The translations under genes were made by a program, and so were the position numbers. Positions 1 to 9,472 of a stretch of 64,000 bases of DNA are shown piece after piece (position 1 is the stretch's first letter; every line of letters starts with the position of its first letter). Below the pieces are notes generated by a model that was not told where the DNA came from, ran no database searches, and was given only the letters and a program-made list of their open reading frames with translations. Source of the stretch: a virus; IMG/VR virus record IMGVR_UViG_3300046461_000342, positions 1 to 64,000 of that record; one strand, written 5' to 3'.

Positions 1-2
1 TA

Positions 3-191
3 GAGTTTATCTCACCACTGGACGATTTTGTCGCCCCTGTGTACCCGCAGAGGGAGTTCGACGTGACTCCGAGTGGCGACTCCTGTTGGGTGGACATGAG
101 TGGCCATTTCTCGCTCGAATCAGATGGTTTCAGCAGATGGAATTTCATCCTGCCGCTGGGCGGGGCTTCCTATCTTGTGCAGGGGATATGA
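3..191 (+). CDS. C-terminal end of a virion-type protein (partial)
   Basis: An open frame enters from the left edge and stops with TGA at 189-191, one base before the next start codon. The 62 visible residues are mostly polar and beta-prone and end in SYLVQGI. I do not recognise the family. The tight junction with the next gene and the run of fibre genes after it suggest a structural protein of the same late operon. The N-terminus lies outside the window. Confidence 0.6.
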   Translation, partial: EFISPLDDFVAPVYPQREFDVTPSGDSCWVDMSGHFSLESDGFSRWNFILPLGGASYLVQGI

Positions 192-192
192 A

Positions 193-810
193 ATGACGCT
201 AAGTCTAAAATGGGTATGGGAACTGACCCCCAACCAGGTGTTCCAGAAGAACCTCTTCATCAAACCAACGACAAGCAAGAGACCGCGCTTTTTCGAGCTG
301 CAAGAGCGCACGCCTTTCACTGTGCCAAGGGTTCCGCTAGCGGGCACTGATTTGGTTTACCAGGTGGCGCTTACCTCAAAGGGTAGGACAGAAGATACAA
401 AGGAATTGCGTAAAGCGTTCCCGACCTTTGCGGACTCCGGAGACTATCGAAGTGGGGTGCTGTTGTTCAACAGTGCCGGCGCCATCGTTGGCTCTCTTCG
501 CATGTCGGGCGGCCAGGCTCAGCAACCATTCAAGATGGTGGTCAACCCGGATTACCGCCAGAAGGGGCTCGCTGAGAACATGCTCGTCCTGTGGTGGAGC
601 AACGTGAAGCACACGTATCGCGACACGGGAAAGCAGCCCATGACGTGGCAGGTCGTGAAGGTCCTGTTGAACGCTTACAAGACCGTTGTCGAGAAAGCGA
701 TCACAGATGGGCTCCCTGTCCCGCCACAGGTGCTGGCTGACCTGGGAACGCAAAGCGAGGCCGCTGAGGTCTTGCGGCGGGCCAAGGCAGTAGACCCGAA
801 CGCCAAGTAA
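193..810 (+). CDS. GNAT-like acetyltransferase-fold protein
   Basis: A 205-residue protein. I chose the ATG at 193 because AGGGG lies 7 bases upstream and the previous gene stops at 191; the longer frame from ATG 100 would overlap that gene. A strand-turn-strand segment (GAIVGSLRM) followed by VVNPDYRQKGLAENML matches motif A of the GNAT superfamily (V.P.YR.KGL followed by a helix), which binds acetyl-CoA. The N-terminal 80 residues are not recognisable and the C-terminus is helical. Placed ahead of the fibre genes, it could modify a virion protein or be a structural protein using this fold. The acetyl-CoA pocket is not fully convincing (RQKGLA in place of R..G.G), so catalysis is uncertain. 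Confidence 0.5.
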   Translation: MTLSLKWVWELTPNQVFQKNLFIKPTTSKRPRFFELQERTPFTVPRVPLAGTDLVYQVALTSKGRTEDTKELRKAFPTFADSGDYRSGVLLFNSAGAIVGSLRMSGGQAQQPFKMVVNPDYRQKGLAENMLVLWWSNVKHTYRDTGKQPMTWQVVKVLLNAYKTVVEKAITDGLPVPPQVLADLGTQSEAAEVLRRAKAVDPNAK

Positions 811-821
811 GGAAGGCCCCC

Positions 822-2318
822 GTGTCGATCAAATTTAGGAAACAGAGCGCCGCTGCTGTGCCGACCCCGGAGGGGCCTTACATCCAGTTGTTTGTCGATG
901 TGGATGGCCAGCCGAAAGTAAAGGACAACGCAGGTCAAGTTATCCCGCTGGCGCAAGCCTCGACGCTCACGCTGACTGAACAGCCGACGGCTCCGGAACC
1001 CGCTCCCGATACGATCAAGCTGTATGCAAAAGACGTGGCGGGCAAGACCGAGCTCTTCATCAAAGACGGCACCGGAGCTGAGATACAAGTCACGAGCGAT
1101 GGGGCTGTGGCCGGTGCGTCCGGAGGTGTGATGCCGCACCCGGGTTTGTTTGGGAACCCGGCCATTGGGGAGTTTGCGGCCAGCGAAGGGGATTTGGTCA
1201 CGCTTCCCAGTGGTGCCAAAGTAGGGGATCGCGCCGGTGTGTTTGCCCTAGAAGCGAGCGATGTGAGGCCCCCTAGTGGTCAAATCTTGCTCTGGGGGAT
1301 CTCTACAGTCACAGGCCCCGCAACCATTACGTTGAAAGCTGGCGCGTACGCAGAGTGGGTATACTGCGAGCTCGAGCCGGACATCTTTGGTTGGCTTCCG
1401 TCTGGCGCCTCCAACGAAGAACCCGCGGGCGCTCCATTAGCGTATCGAGGTTCCGGCGATCCAGTGCTGCCCAATGAGTGGGTGTTATCCAGCGATCATG
1501 ACGATGAGGTGAGCCTCCCCGTGGCGCCGCAGAATGGCGACTCGTTTGCAGTCTTCGTGGACACAGAAGGTTGTGCATTGACCGCGGCCCCAGGTGTTGA
1601 CCTGTTCACGGCTGACGGGGCTAATCATGTCACCGGCCCAACGCCTCTCAACGTTCCAGGCGTCTCGTACTATGAGTGGATTTGGAACGAGGTCGACCAA
1701 CAGTGGTTCCCACGCCAGAACGTCCTCCATTTGCGGTCAGACGCCGTGCTGCAGGCAATCGTATCTGCTCCCACTTCGATAATCGACTTTGGCAGCAGAT
1801 ACCTTGGAAGCGTCTTGGCTCCAACCGCTTCTGACCAGGCGGCGACGAAGGGTTACGTGGACAACCTGGTGTTGCCCTATGACCAAACGAAAGTAACAGT
1901 CCCAGGCATAATTCTTCCGGCGGGTGGCGGGGTTGTGAGCTTCTTCACTTTCTCGGGCTTGGCGCCGTTGACAGAGTATGCATTCCAGTTCGAGTTGACG
2001 ATCAATCAGGCGAATGCGCCAGCGTTTGTCAGTGTTGGGCTGAGTGCTGATGTGTTTGCCTTCACTGAGAATATAGCTCTCGTGCGGAACGTCACGGCGT
2101 CGACTTTTGCGGTCAGCTACGCCAGCTATTCGCAGCAGGGTAACTCGCTTCTAGATGACGCGATCAGACAGCCAGGTAACTGTGCTGCCACGATCCGGGG
2201 GGGACTTCGCACCTCCAATGCCGCAAATCCCGGTCCGATAACGTTGCAAGTGGGAAGCACCGCGGGTCAGACCGGGATTCTCGCCGGCTCTTGGGGCCGA
2301 GTTTGGAAAGCAAACTAA
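822..2318 (+). CDS. Tail fibre protein 1
   Basis: A 498-residue protein starting at GTG 822, with AAGGAAGG just upstream. The first 90 residues (MSIKFRKQS, then FVDVDGQPKVKD, then KLYAKDVAGKTELFIKD) are shared with the next two genes and probably form the module that joins the fibre to the virion. The rest is rich in Gly, Pro, Ser and aromatic residues, with YAEWVY and YYEWIW motifs that recur in fibre 2. The segment TASDQAATKGYVDN near residues 340-350 resembles the connector seen in many phage fibres. There is no chaperone or enzyme motif. It is the first of three adjacent fibre genes and is probably co-transcribed with them. Confidence 0.75.
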   Translation: MSIKFRKQSAAAVPTPEGPYIQLFVDVDGQPKVKDNAGQVIPLAQASTLTLTEQPTAPEPAPDTIKLYAKDVAGKTELFIKDGTGAEIQVTSDGAVAGASGGVMPHPGLFGNPAIGEFAASEGDLVTLPSGAKVGDRAGVFALEASDVRPPSGQILLWGISTVTGPATITLKAGAYAEWVYCELEPDIFGWLPSGASNEEPAGAPLAYRGSGDPVLPNEWVLSSDHDDEVSLPVAPQNGDSFAVFVDTEGCALTAAPGVDLFTADGANHVTGPTPLNVPGVSYYEWIWNEVDQQWFPRQNVLHLRSDAVLQAIVSAPTSIIDFGSRYLGSVLAPTASDQAATKGYVDNLVLPYDQTKVTVPGIILPAGGGVVSFFTFSGLAPLTEYAFQFELTINQANAPAFVSVGLSADVFAFTENIALVRNVTASTFAVSYASYSQQGNSLLDDAIRQPGNCAATIRGGLRTSNAANPGPITLQVGSTAGQTGILAGSWGRVWKAN

Positions 2319-2338
2319 CGTCGCTTAGGTAACACCGC

Positions 2339-5014
2339 GTGTCGATCAAACTTAGAAAACAGAGTGTTGATTCTGTCCGCATTCCGACCGGGCTGCATGT
2401 CCAGTTGTTTGTCGACGTTGATGGACTACCCAAGGTCAAAGGCAGCGATGGGGCAGTTATAGCCCTCTCGCAATCCTCCGCACTCACGCTAGTAGAGCAG
2501 GAGGCAGCCCCGGACTACGACCCGAATGCGTTGAAGTTGTATGCACGAGGGGCAACCGATACCGGCGAGACAGAGCTCTTCATCAAGGATAGCAACGACG
2601 TTGAGATCCAGGTCACGAAGGACGGGTCCATCGCTGGCGGGGGCGGATTGAAGCCGCATCCGGGTTTTATAGGACAGCCAGGTGTCAATGAATTCGTGTT
2701 CGCGGATGGTTCGCAGACGATTGTGCTTCCAGCGGCGGCTGCGGCTGGAGGCCGTGCAGGCGTGTATGCTGCGCAAGCAACGGATGTGACAGTGCCCGAC
2801 GGTCAAGCGCTGTATTGGGGGCCTGTTGATAATGTCGTCGTAGGGCCTGATGTCATCACCTTGCCGTCTGGCGCATATGCAGAGTGGGTGGGGTGTGACT
2901 TTGGGGACGGCAACTTCGGTTGGGTTCCTGCCGGCGCCTCCAACGAGCAAGTCCCGGGCGGTGGCGGCGGTGGTGGTTGGCTGACCTTCTCAACCAACAA
3001 TCATCCCGAGCTGGGCGAATGGGTGATCATGGGGCAATCCCCCATTTCGTTGCCCCAAATCACAGCGGGCGGCCAACATGTCGCATTCTATGTAGCGCCT
3101 AGTTTTGGTCCGGCGCTTGTTAGCAGTCCTGACGATTTCTATTTGGGCCGGAACAACTACAATGGCGGTTCCAATGCGCCCATACAGAGCGGCGGATGGT
3201 ACGAGTGGGTGTCACAAGACCAAGGGGAAGGCTTTACATGGCGTTCTATAGCCACGGGGGACACCTCTAAACCGCCGCTCGAAAGCGCTGAGAATGCCGG
3301 TGTCAGACCCGCCTACGCTAACATGTGGTCACTCGGAAGCCGGGACACTAGTATTCCGCTCCCCTACACAAAACTCGACGGTGATGTGTACGGCATCTAT
3401 GCCGACGTTGCGTGTACGGTGTTTTGCTTCAGTCCCGGATCTAAGATCGAATCCCCGGATCTATCTCACACTGTCACGGCGCCCACGGTCATCCCGCTCA
3501 CGGCGGGCAGCTACTACGAATGGATTTACACGGCCGGAGATGACACGTGGCACCCGCGGCAAAACCAAAAGATGTCACCAGCCGGTGCGAAGTGGCTCGA
3601 GTACAGCGCCGGCTTCGATGTTGCTAACGGTCAATGGATCGTCGCCGCTGATGCGACTTCCACGTTTTTGCCTACTGCCACAGCGGCGGGCCAACACATC
3701 GGAGTGTATGTCTCTATTGGCAACTTCGCTGCAGAGTTCCGCTGCGCCGGCAGCATCGTTCAAATGGATCGGACCGTCTATGCGGCGGACAACCAGATCC
3801 CCACTCGACCCGGCGCCTGGTACGAATGGGTGTCTATTAGCATCAGCGGCGTTCTGCGCTGGGTTCCTGTCGGCGGCTCCGGCACTTCGGCACGGCCGCC
3901 ACTAGAACACCACTTGCCAGCCCAAACGAACGATCCCGTAAACAAGTGGCTGTTAGCGAGCAATCAAACAACGATTGAACTGCCTGTCCAGCTCACACAC
4001 GGCGATTGCATTGCCATCTATGCGGACGTGAGTTGTCAGGTAAGGCCCGCGCAAAGTACGTTCCTACAGCGCCCAGATCTTACGAGCGTGGTCGCTTGGC
4101 CGACTTATATCACACTGCCAGCGGGCACTTACTACGAGTGGATCTTCACGGAGCAAGACAACACGTGGCACCCGCGGCAGAACATGATCTCGTCGCCTAC
4201 TCAGGCCGTGATAAGCACGCCATACCAGCGACCGCCCACGGCACCTAATGCCTTCAACTTTGAGGCTAAGACAGCAGCCTCCGCCGACTTAGCAGCGAAT
4301 GGTTTCACCTTGCGGCGAAACTCCGACGGCGCCGCCCTCACAAGAGCCGGCGAGATCGATCGGTTTAGAGCGCGTGGCACAACAACGCCAGCGCTAGGAG
4401 CCCTGGAGTACAGGTCGTCACTCATCGATGGACGGTTGTATCTTCAGCTCCCCGCGATAAATAGCGTCGGTTTCACTCTGACTAAGCCGATCACGGTGCC
4501 GACAACGACGACCTCTCACGGGGCCACAGTATGGGGAAAGGTCATGTCCGCGGCCAACTATAATGGGAGCGGGCACTCGTTCTTGCACGTCGTCGGCTTG
4601 TACAAAGCGACGGGTGCGGTCCCTGACCCGAGCAACTTCGCAGGCTCTGGTTACTACTACCAGAATCACATACAGCAGCGATTCGCATACTTCGGGAACC
4701 AGTTCGTGGACAACGATCTTGGGTTACCAGGTTTCGACATCCGCGATATCAAGATAGTGACGGTGCAGGCGACGACGCCTGACATGACTTGGTATGCAGA
4801 CTTGGCGTCGTCATATACGAATAACTACCAGAGCTACGGGTCAGGAGTGGTTGCCGGATCTGGGTCTGCGTCTCTGGTCAAGTACGCGGGGATCAGTCTA
4901 GATGCAGGGACCAACTTCACAGCCGCGTGCAACCTCGTGCCTTGGCACTATTGCATCGATTACTTGCGGCTATACACGGGCAACCTAACCAACGTTTGGG
5001 TCAGTGACCTCTGA
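2339..5014 (+). CDS. Tail fibre protein 2 (repeats of a YYEWI-type unit)
   Basis: An 891-residue protein from GTG 2339, 20 bases after fibre 1. Residues 1-90 match the fibre 1 N-terminus (MSIKLRKQS, FVDVDGLPKVKG, TELFIKDSNDVEIQVT). The middle contains several copies of a unit of about 100 residues marked by YEWI or YEWV, ADVAC or ADVSC, and WHPRQN; the same unit occurs once in fibre 1 as YYEWIW and WFPRQN. A Gly-rich hinge (GGGGGGGW) lies near residue 205. The last 250 residues lack the repeat and probably form a distinct tip. It is likely a trimeric beta-rich fibre. The repeats suggest growth by internal duplication. Confidence 0.75.
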   Translation: MSIKLRKQSVDSVRIPTGLHVQLFVDVDGLPKVKGSDGAVIALSQSSALTLVEQEAAPDYDPNALKLYARGATDTGETELFIKDSNDVEIQVTKDGSIAGGGGLKPHPGFIGQPGVNEFVFADGSQTIVLPAAAAAGGRAGVYAAQATDVTVPDGQALYWGPVDNVVVGPDVITLPSGAYAEWVGCDFGDGNFGWVPAGASNEQVPGGGGGGGWLTFSTNNHPELGEWVIMGQSPISLPQITAGGQHVAFYVAPSFGPALVSSPDDFYLGRNNYNGGSNAPIQSGGWYEWVSQDQGEGFTWRSIATGDTSKPPLESAENAGVRPAYANMWSLGSRDTSIPLPYTKLDGDVYGIYADVACTVFCFSPGSKIESPDLSHTVTAPTVIPLTAGSYYEWIYTAGDDTWHPRQNQKMSPAGAKWLEYSAGFDVANGQWIVAADATSTFLPTATAAGQHIGVYVSIGNFAAEFRCAGSIVQMDRTVYAADNQIPTRPGAWYEWVSISISGVLRWVPVGGSGTSARPPLEHHLPAQTNDPVNKWLLASNQTTIELPVQLTHGDCIAIYADVSCQVRPAQSTFLQRPDLTSVVAWPTYITLPAGTYYEWIFTEQDNTWHPRQNMISSPTQAVISTPYQRPPTAPNAFNFEAKTAASADLAANGFTLRRNSDGAALTRAGEIDRFRARGTTTPALGALEYRSSLIDGRLYLQLPAINSVGFTLTKPITVPTTTTSHGATVWGKVMSAANYNGSGHSFLHVVGLYKATGAVPDPSNFAGSGYYYQNHIQQRFAYFGNQFVDNDLGLPGFDIRDIKIVTVQATTPDMTWYADLASSYTNNYQSYGSGVVAGSGSASLVKYAGISLDAGTNFTAACNLVPWHYCIDYLRLYTGNLTNVWVSDL

Positions 5015-5048
5015 CCCATGACTAGCTTTTTCATTCTAAGGGGAGCCA

Positions 5049-8000
5049 ATGTCAGTCAAGCTTAGAACGCCTTTCGTGCTCACGTTGCTTGACGCCGGGA
5101 GCGCCCCCGCCGCAGAGTCCAATATCGTCAAGCTGTACGCGCGAGACGTTAGCGGCAACACTGAACTATTTGTCCTAGGTGAAAGTGGCACCCCTTCGCA
5201 GATCACCGCTGCCGGAGGTCAGCTGGTAGCAGGGGCTCTGAAGACTTCGACCGGAGCAGTCTCGATTTCGAGCTCGGCTAGTCCACCTGGTTCGGGATAC
5301 TCGCTGGTCTCAACATCAGCTACGACTGCAACGTGGCAAGCCGTGAGCGGCGGGGTTGGATTAACCGGAACCCCTCCAGTGACCGTTGACGCAGGTTCCG
5401 CTGTCTTGGGCGCAGCGACGACCGCCGCGAGAGGAGATCACAAGCACAGTGTTTCAACAGCGGCGCCGATAGCTCTAACGGTGGGCGGTTCTAACACCAC
5501 TGGTACGTCGACAAGTTTAGCAACAGCCGACCACGCTCATGGTTTGCCAAATTTTGGAAATACCACGGGGACCTTCGCTCAGGGCGACGACTCTAGACTG
5601 TCAAACGACAGAACCGCCTCCGGCATCCGAACTGCCTCGGGGATAGTGAGCGTTTCGACGTCTACTGCACCGACAGTCGGGCAGAGTTTAGTCGCCACAA
5701 GCGGTACGCAAGCTACATGGCAGAACACAGCTGGTTCTCTTCCACCTTCTGGCGCAGCGGGTGGAGACCTAGGTGGAACATACCCTAATCCTACTGTCTC
5801 TACTTCCGCAGCGCTGAAGTCTGCGACCACCAGCGTAAGTACCTCTGCGGCTACAGCTCCGACCTCGGGTCAGGTTCTTACTGCGACCTCTAACACCACG
5901 GCGAGCTGGCAGAGCCCCGCAACTAGCTTGCCTCCCTCGGGTGCAGCGGGCGGGGACTTGAGTGGCACATACCCAGATCCGATTGTCACTGCATCAGGTG
6001 CTCTTAAGTCTGCCACAAGCAGTGTTACCACCTCTGGAGCTGCTGCGCCGACGGCTGGGCAAGCACTAATCGCGAGCAGCCCGTCTTCCGCAACGTGGCA
6101 AAGCCCATCCACGGATCTAGGCGGCACGTGGTCGGCACCAACCGTCACACAAGCGCGTGGCCTCAAGTCGGCAACCACAACGGTCAGCGTGTCAACCGCC
6201 CCGGCTCCTAGCACTGGGCAGGTCCTCACCGCGACTTCAAGCTCAGGAGCGACGTGGCAGAGCCCCGCTACCTCGTTACCCCCATCGGGAGCGGCTAGTG
6301 GTGATCTGGGCGGGAGTTACCCAAACCCGACCGTCTCGACATCCGCCGCACTGAAGTCCGCGACTACCAATGTCATCACTTCGGCGGCCACGGCCCCGAC
6401 ATCAGGGCAGGTCCTGACGGCGACTTCGAGTACCGCCGCGACATGGCAGAGTCCAGTTACTTCGTTGCCACCTTCTGGGGGTGCCGGCGGTGACCTGGGT
6501 GGGAGTTACCCGAATCCCACTGTCTCGACATCTGCCGCGCTGAAGTCTGCGACTAGCAGTGTAGTTACTTCAGCATCGAGCGCGCCGACAGTAGGGCAGG
6601 TCCTTACTGCGACATCTGCGACGACGGCGAACTGGCAATCCCCAGCAGCGGTGCTGCCGCCTTCTGGTGCGGCCGGGGGCGATCTAAGCGGGACCTATCC
6701 CAACCCAACCGTAGAAGCGTCCTCGGGCATCAAATCCGCATCCACTACGGTAACTACCGTAACAGCGGCACCTCCTTCCAATGGTCAAGTTCTAACCGCT
6801 ACTAGTTCATCCACTGCAGTGTGGTCAACACCGAGTGGAACTCCCACCGGAGCGGCCGGCGGAGATCTAAGCGGCACTTACCCGAATCCGACCGTAGCCA
6901 CCTCGACGGCAATCAAGTCTGCAACCACCAACGTTGTGACTGGCAGCGCGCCCGCACCGAGTGTTGGTCAAGTGTTGACGGCCACATCGAGCACTGCCGC
7001 GAACTGGCAGAGCCCAGCGACCACACTGCCGCCCTCGGGCGCTGCAACTGGAGATTTGAGCGGTACCTATCCGGCACCTACGGTCACCGTATCTAGCGGC
7101 CTCAGGACAGCCACCACGATCGTTTCAGTGGCTTCCGCCACGGCGCCGGCTTCTGGTCAGATACTAACGGCGACTTCTGGGACCACGGCAAATTGGCAAG
7201 ATCCGCCAGCCGGTGGAGGTGGTGAACCGCCAACAGGTGCTGCAACCGGAGACCTGGATGGGTTTTATCCAAACCCCACCGTCACGCAGGCTCGGGGGCT
7301 GAAGACGGCGACCACCACGGTCGCAATCGCGACCGCAGCCGCTCCGACCACAGGCCAGGTGCTGACCGCGATTAATGGCTCGAGTGCTTCCTGGCAAGAC
7401 TTTGCTGGTTCCGCGCCTACAGGTCCGGCGGGCGGGGAGCTCAGCGGGACGTATCCGAACCCTTCCGTGGCCACGTCGGCCGCATTGAAGTCAGCGACCA
7501 CCAACGTAATCACTTCAGCGGCGACGGCACCGAGCTCGGGTCAGGTTCTCACCGCAACTTCCAGCACGGCAGCGATTTGGCAGAATCCAAGCGGTACCCC
7601 CACAGGTGCAGCAGGCGGGGACCTTAGTGGCACATACCCCAACCCAAACGTAATCACGTCCCCCGCACTGAAGTCGGCGACGACCAACGTTAGCACCACT
7701 GCGGCAACAGCTCCCACCTCCGGTCAGGTGCTCACGGCCACATCGAGCACTACGGCAACGTGGCAAACGCCGAGCGCCACTCCAACAGGAGCGGCGAGCG
7801 GAGATTTGAGCGGGACGTATCCGAGCCCCACGGTTGTGACTTCGGGAGCCCTAAAGTCAGCGACAACCGACGTTAGCGCCTCTGCCGCTACGGCTCCGAG
7901 CTCGGGTCAGGTACTAACGGCTACAAGTTCTACAACAGCCATTTGGCAGAGCCCACCGAGCTCATTACCTCCCACTGGACCCGCAGGCGGAGACCTGGGG

Positions 8001-9455
8001 GGCACTTATCCGGACCCCACAGTTACTGCTTCTAGTGGTCTGAAAACTACTGCCGATACCGTAGTTTTCGTAGACGGCTCAGAGCCCCCATTACCTGGGC
8101 AAGTTCTCACAGCAATCGATGATGAGACGGCTGAGTGGCAGGACCCCGCCAGCGGCTCACCGTCGGGAGATGCTGGCGGAGATCTAGGCGATAGCTATCC
8201 GAATCCTACCGTCTTGCGGGCACGCGGCCTAGTAACTCTGGACACGACGGTAGACGTCGCATCAGCAGCGGCACCACTGCCTGGTCAGGTGCTGACAGCG
8301 ATCGATGAGGAAACCGCAGAGTGGCAAGATCCAAGCGGCGGCGTGCCATCAGGGGCAGCCGGACCGACATATTTAGACGGCAGCTACCCAGACCCCATCG
8401 TGATGGCCTCCGATGGGCTGAACTCTGCCTCGACACTAATTTATGTGGCTGGTTCGGCCCCACCGCTACCTGGTCAAGTGCTGACGGCAATCGACGACTC
8501 AAACGCTGAGTGGCAAGACGCAGCAGGCGGCTCACCGTCGGGAGATGCTGGCGGAGATCTAAGCGGCACATACCCGACCCCCTTAGTGGTCGCTTCAGGT
8601 GGATTGAAGTCATCGAGCTCCACCGTAGCTACCTCGTCGGCAGCGGCTCCAAGCTCTGGACAGGTTCTAACCGCTACTTCAAGTAGTTCCGCGACTTGGC
8701 AGACTCCGAACAGATCACCAACAGGAACAGCGGGCGGTGAACTGAGCGGCACATACCCGAATCCAAATGTGGCGACGTCTGCCGCGCTGAAATCTGCGAC
8801 TACGAACGTCAGCACGTCGGCAGCCACAGCTCCGAGCTCTGGTCAAGTCCTGACAGCCACATCTAGCACCACAGCCATCTGGCAAACCCCGAGCTCCGCT
8901 CCAACAGGAGCGGCGAGCGGGGACCTGGGCGGAACATACCCGGCGCCTACAGTCACACAAGCACGCGGGCTCAAGACGTCGACCACCACGGTTGCGATCG
9001 ACACCGCCACGGCGCCTTCTGCAGGTCAGGTCCTGACGGCGACAAGTTCCAGCGCCGCGAATTGGCAGACCCCAACAGGCGGCGGCGGGGGAGGAAGCAG
9101 CTTTCTCAACTACAGCTTCGATCTAACTAGAGGCAATACAGACCAAACAACAGGAGACGAAATCGCTAGCACTCTATTCAACCCCACCGGTCTCAGTGGT
9201 GTAGTTAGGTTCATCGCGGTTCTTGAGTGCGCGACGGGGAGCCAAACCGCTTCCCTTGAGCTGTACAACACCAGCGATGGGGTGACCGTTCAAACGATAT
9301 CGACGAGCAACACCACGCCCACTCGGGTGACCACCAGTACGCTAACTCTACCAAGCGCAGAGAAACTGTATGGCGCAAGGCTTTCGAGGACGGGCGGTAC
9401 CACGGGCGACCGAGTCACGTGCCGACTCATCCGATTCGAAAACACGGCCTCATAA
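5049..9455 (+). CDS. Long repetitive tail fibre protein 3 (GDLSGTYPNPTV repeats)
   Basis: A 1468-residue protein. The ATG at 5049 has a strong AAGGGGAG site. Residues 1-50 carry a short form of the shared fibre module (KLYARDVSGNTELFV). From about residue 230 to 1345 there are some 18 repeats of roughly 62 residues, each with GGDLSGTYPNPTV, ALKSATT, PTSGQVLTA and a WQ-rich closing strand. These repeats are known from phage fibres and bacterial surface proteins and are thought to form long thin shafts. After a Gly-rich hinge (TGGGGGGSS), the last 115 residues form a non-repetitive domain that ends in RLIRFENTAS and is likely the tip. DNA identity between repeats makes this region prone to recombination. 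Confidence 0.85.
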   Translation: MSVKLRTPFVLTLLDAGSAPAAESNIVKLYARDVSGNTELFVLGESGTPSQITAAGGQLVAGALKTSTGAVSISSSASPPGSGYSLVSTSATTATWQAVSGGVGLTGTPPVTVDAGSAVLGAATTAARGDHKHSVSTAAPIALTVGGSNTTGTSTSLATADHAHGLPNFGNTTGTFAQGDDSRLSNDRTASGIRTASGIVSVSTSTAPTVGQSLVATSGTQATWQNTAGSLPPSGAAGGDLGGTYPNPTVSTSAALKSATTSVSTSAATAPTSGQVLTATSNTTASWQSPATSLPPSGAAGGDLSGTYPDPIVTASGALKSATSSVTTSGAAAPTAGQALIASSPSSATWQSPSTDLGGTWSAPTVTQARGLKSATTTVSVSTAPAPSTGQVLTATSSSGATWQSPATSLPPSGAASGDLGGSYPNPTVSTSAALKSATTNVITSAATAPTSGQVLTATSSTAATWQSPVTSLPPSGGAGGDLGGSYPNPTVSTSAALKSATSSVVTSASSAPTVGQVLTATSATTANWQSPAAVLPPSGAAGGDLSGTYPNPTVEASSGIKSASTTVTTVTAAPPSNGQVLTATSSSTAVWSTPSGTPTGAAGGDLSGTYPNPTVATSTAIKSATTNVVTGSAPAPSVGQVLTATSSTAANWQSPATTLPPSGAATGDLSGTYPAPTVTVSSGLRTATTIVSVASATAPASGQILTATSGTTANWQDPPAGGGGEPPTGAATGDLDGFYPNPTVTQARGLKTATTTVAIATAAAPTTGQVLTAINGSSASWQDFAGSAPTGPAGGELSGTYPNPSVATSAALKSATTNVITSAATAPSSGQVLTATSSTAAIWQNPSGTPTGAAGGDLSGTYPNPNVITSPALKSATTNVSTTAATAPTSGQVLTATSSTTATWQTPSATPTGAASGDLSGTYPSPTVVTSGALKSATTDVSASAATAPSSGQVLTATSSTTAIWQSPPSSLPPTGPAGGDLGGTYPDPTVTASSGLKTTADTVVFVDGSEPPLPGQVLTAIDDETAEWQDPASGSPSGDAGGDLGDSYPNPTVLRARGLVTLDTTVDVASAAAPLPGQVLTAIDEETAEWQDPSGGVPSGAAGPTYLDGSYPDPIVMASDGLNSASTLIYVAGSAPPLPGQVLTAIDDSNAEWQDAAGGSPSGDAGGDLSGTYPTPLVVASGGLKSSSSTVATSSAAAPSSGQVLTATSSSSATWQTPNRSPTGTAGGELSGTYPNPNVATSAALKSATTNVSTSAATAPSSGQVLTATSSTTAIWQTPSSAPTGAASGDLGGTYPAPTVTQARGLKTSTTTVAIDTATAPSAGQVLTATSSSAANWQTPTGGGGGGSSFLNYSFDLTRGNTDQTTGDEIASTLFNPTGLSGVVRFIAVLECATGSQTASLELYNTSDGVTVQTISTSNTTPTRVTTSTLTLPSAEKLYGARLSRTGGTTGDRVTCRLIRFENTAS

Positions 9456-9472
9456 ATGTTGGAGCTCTGGTC

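Noticed and set aside
5579-8960. Long minus-strand and shifted-frame open frames within the fibre 3 repeats
   Set aside because: They mirror the repeat period and have low-complexity products; the plus-strand fibre frame explains them.
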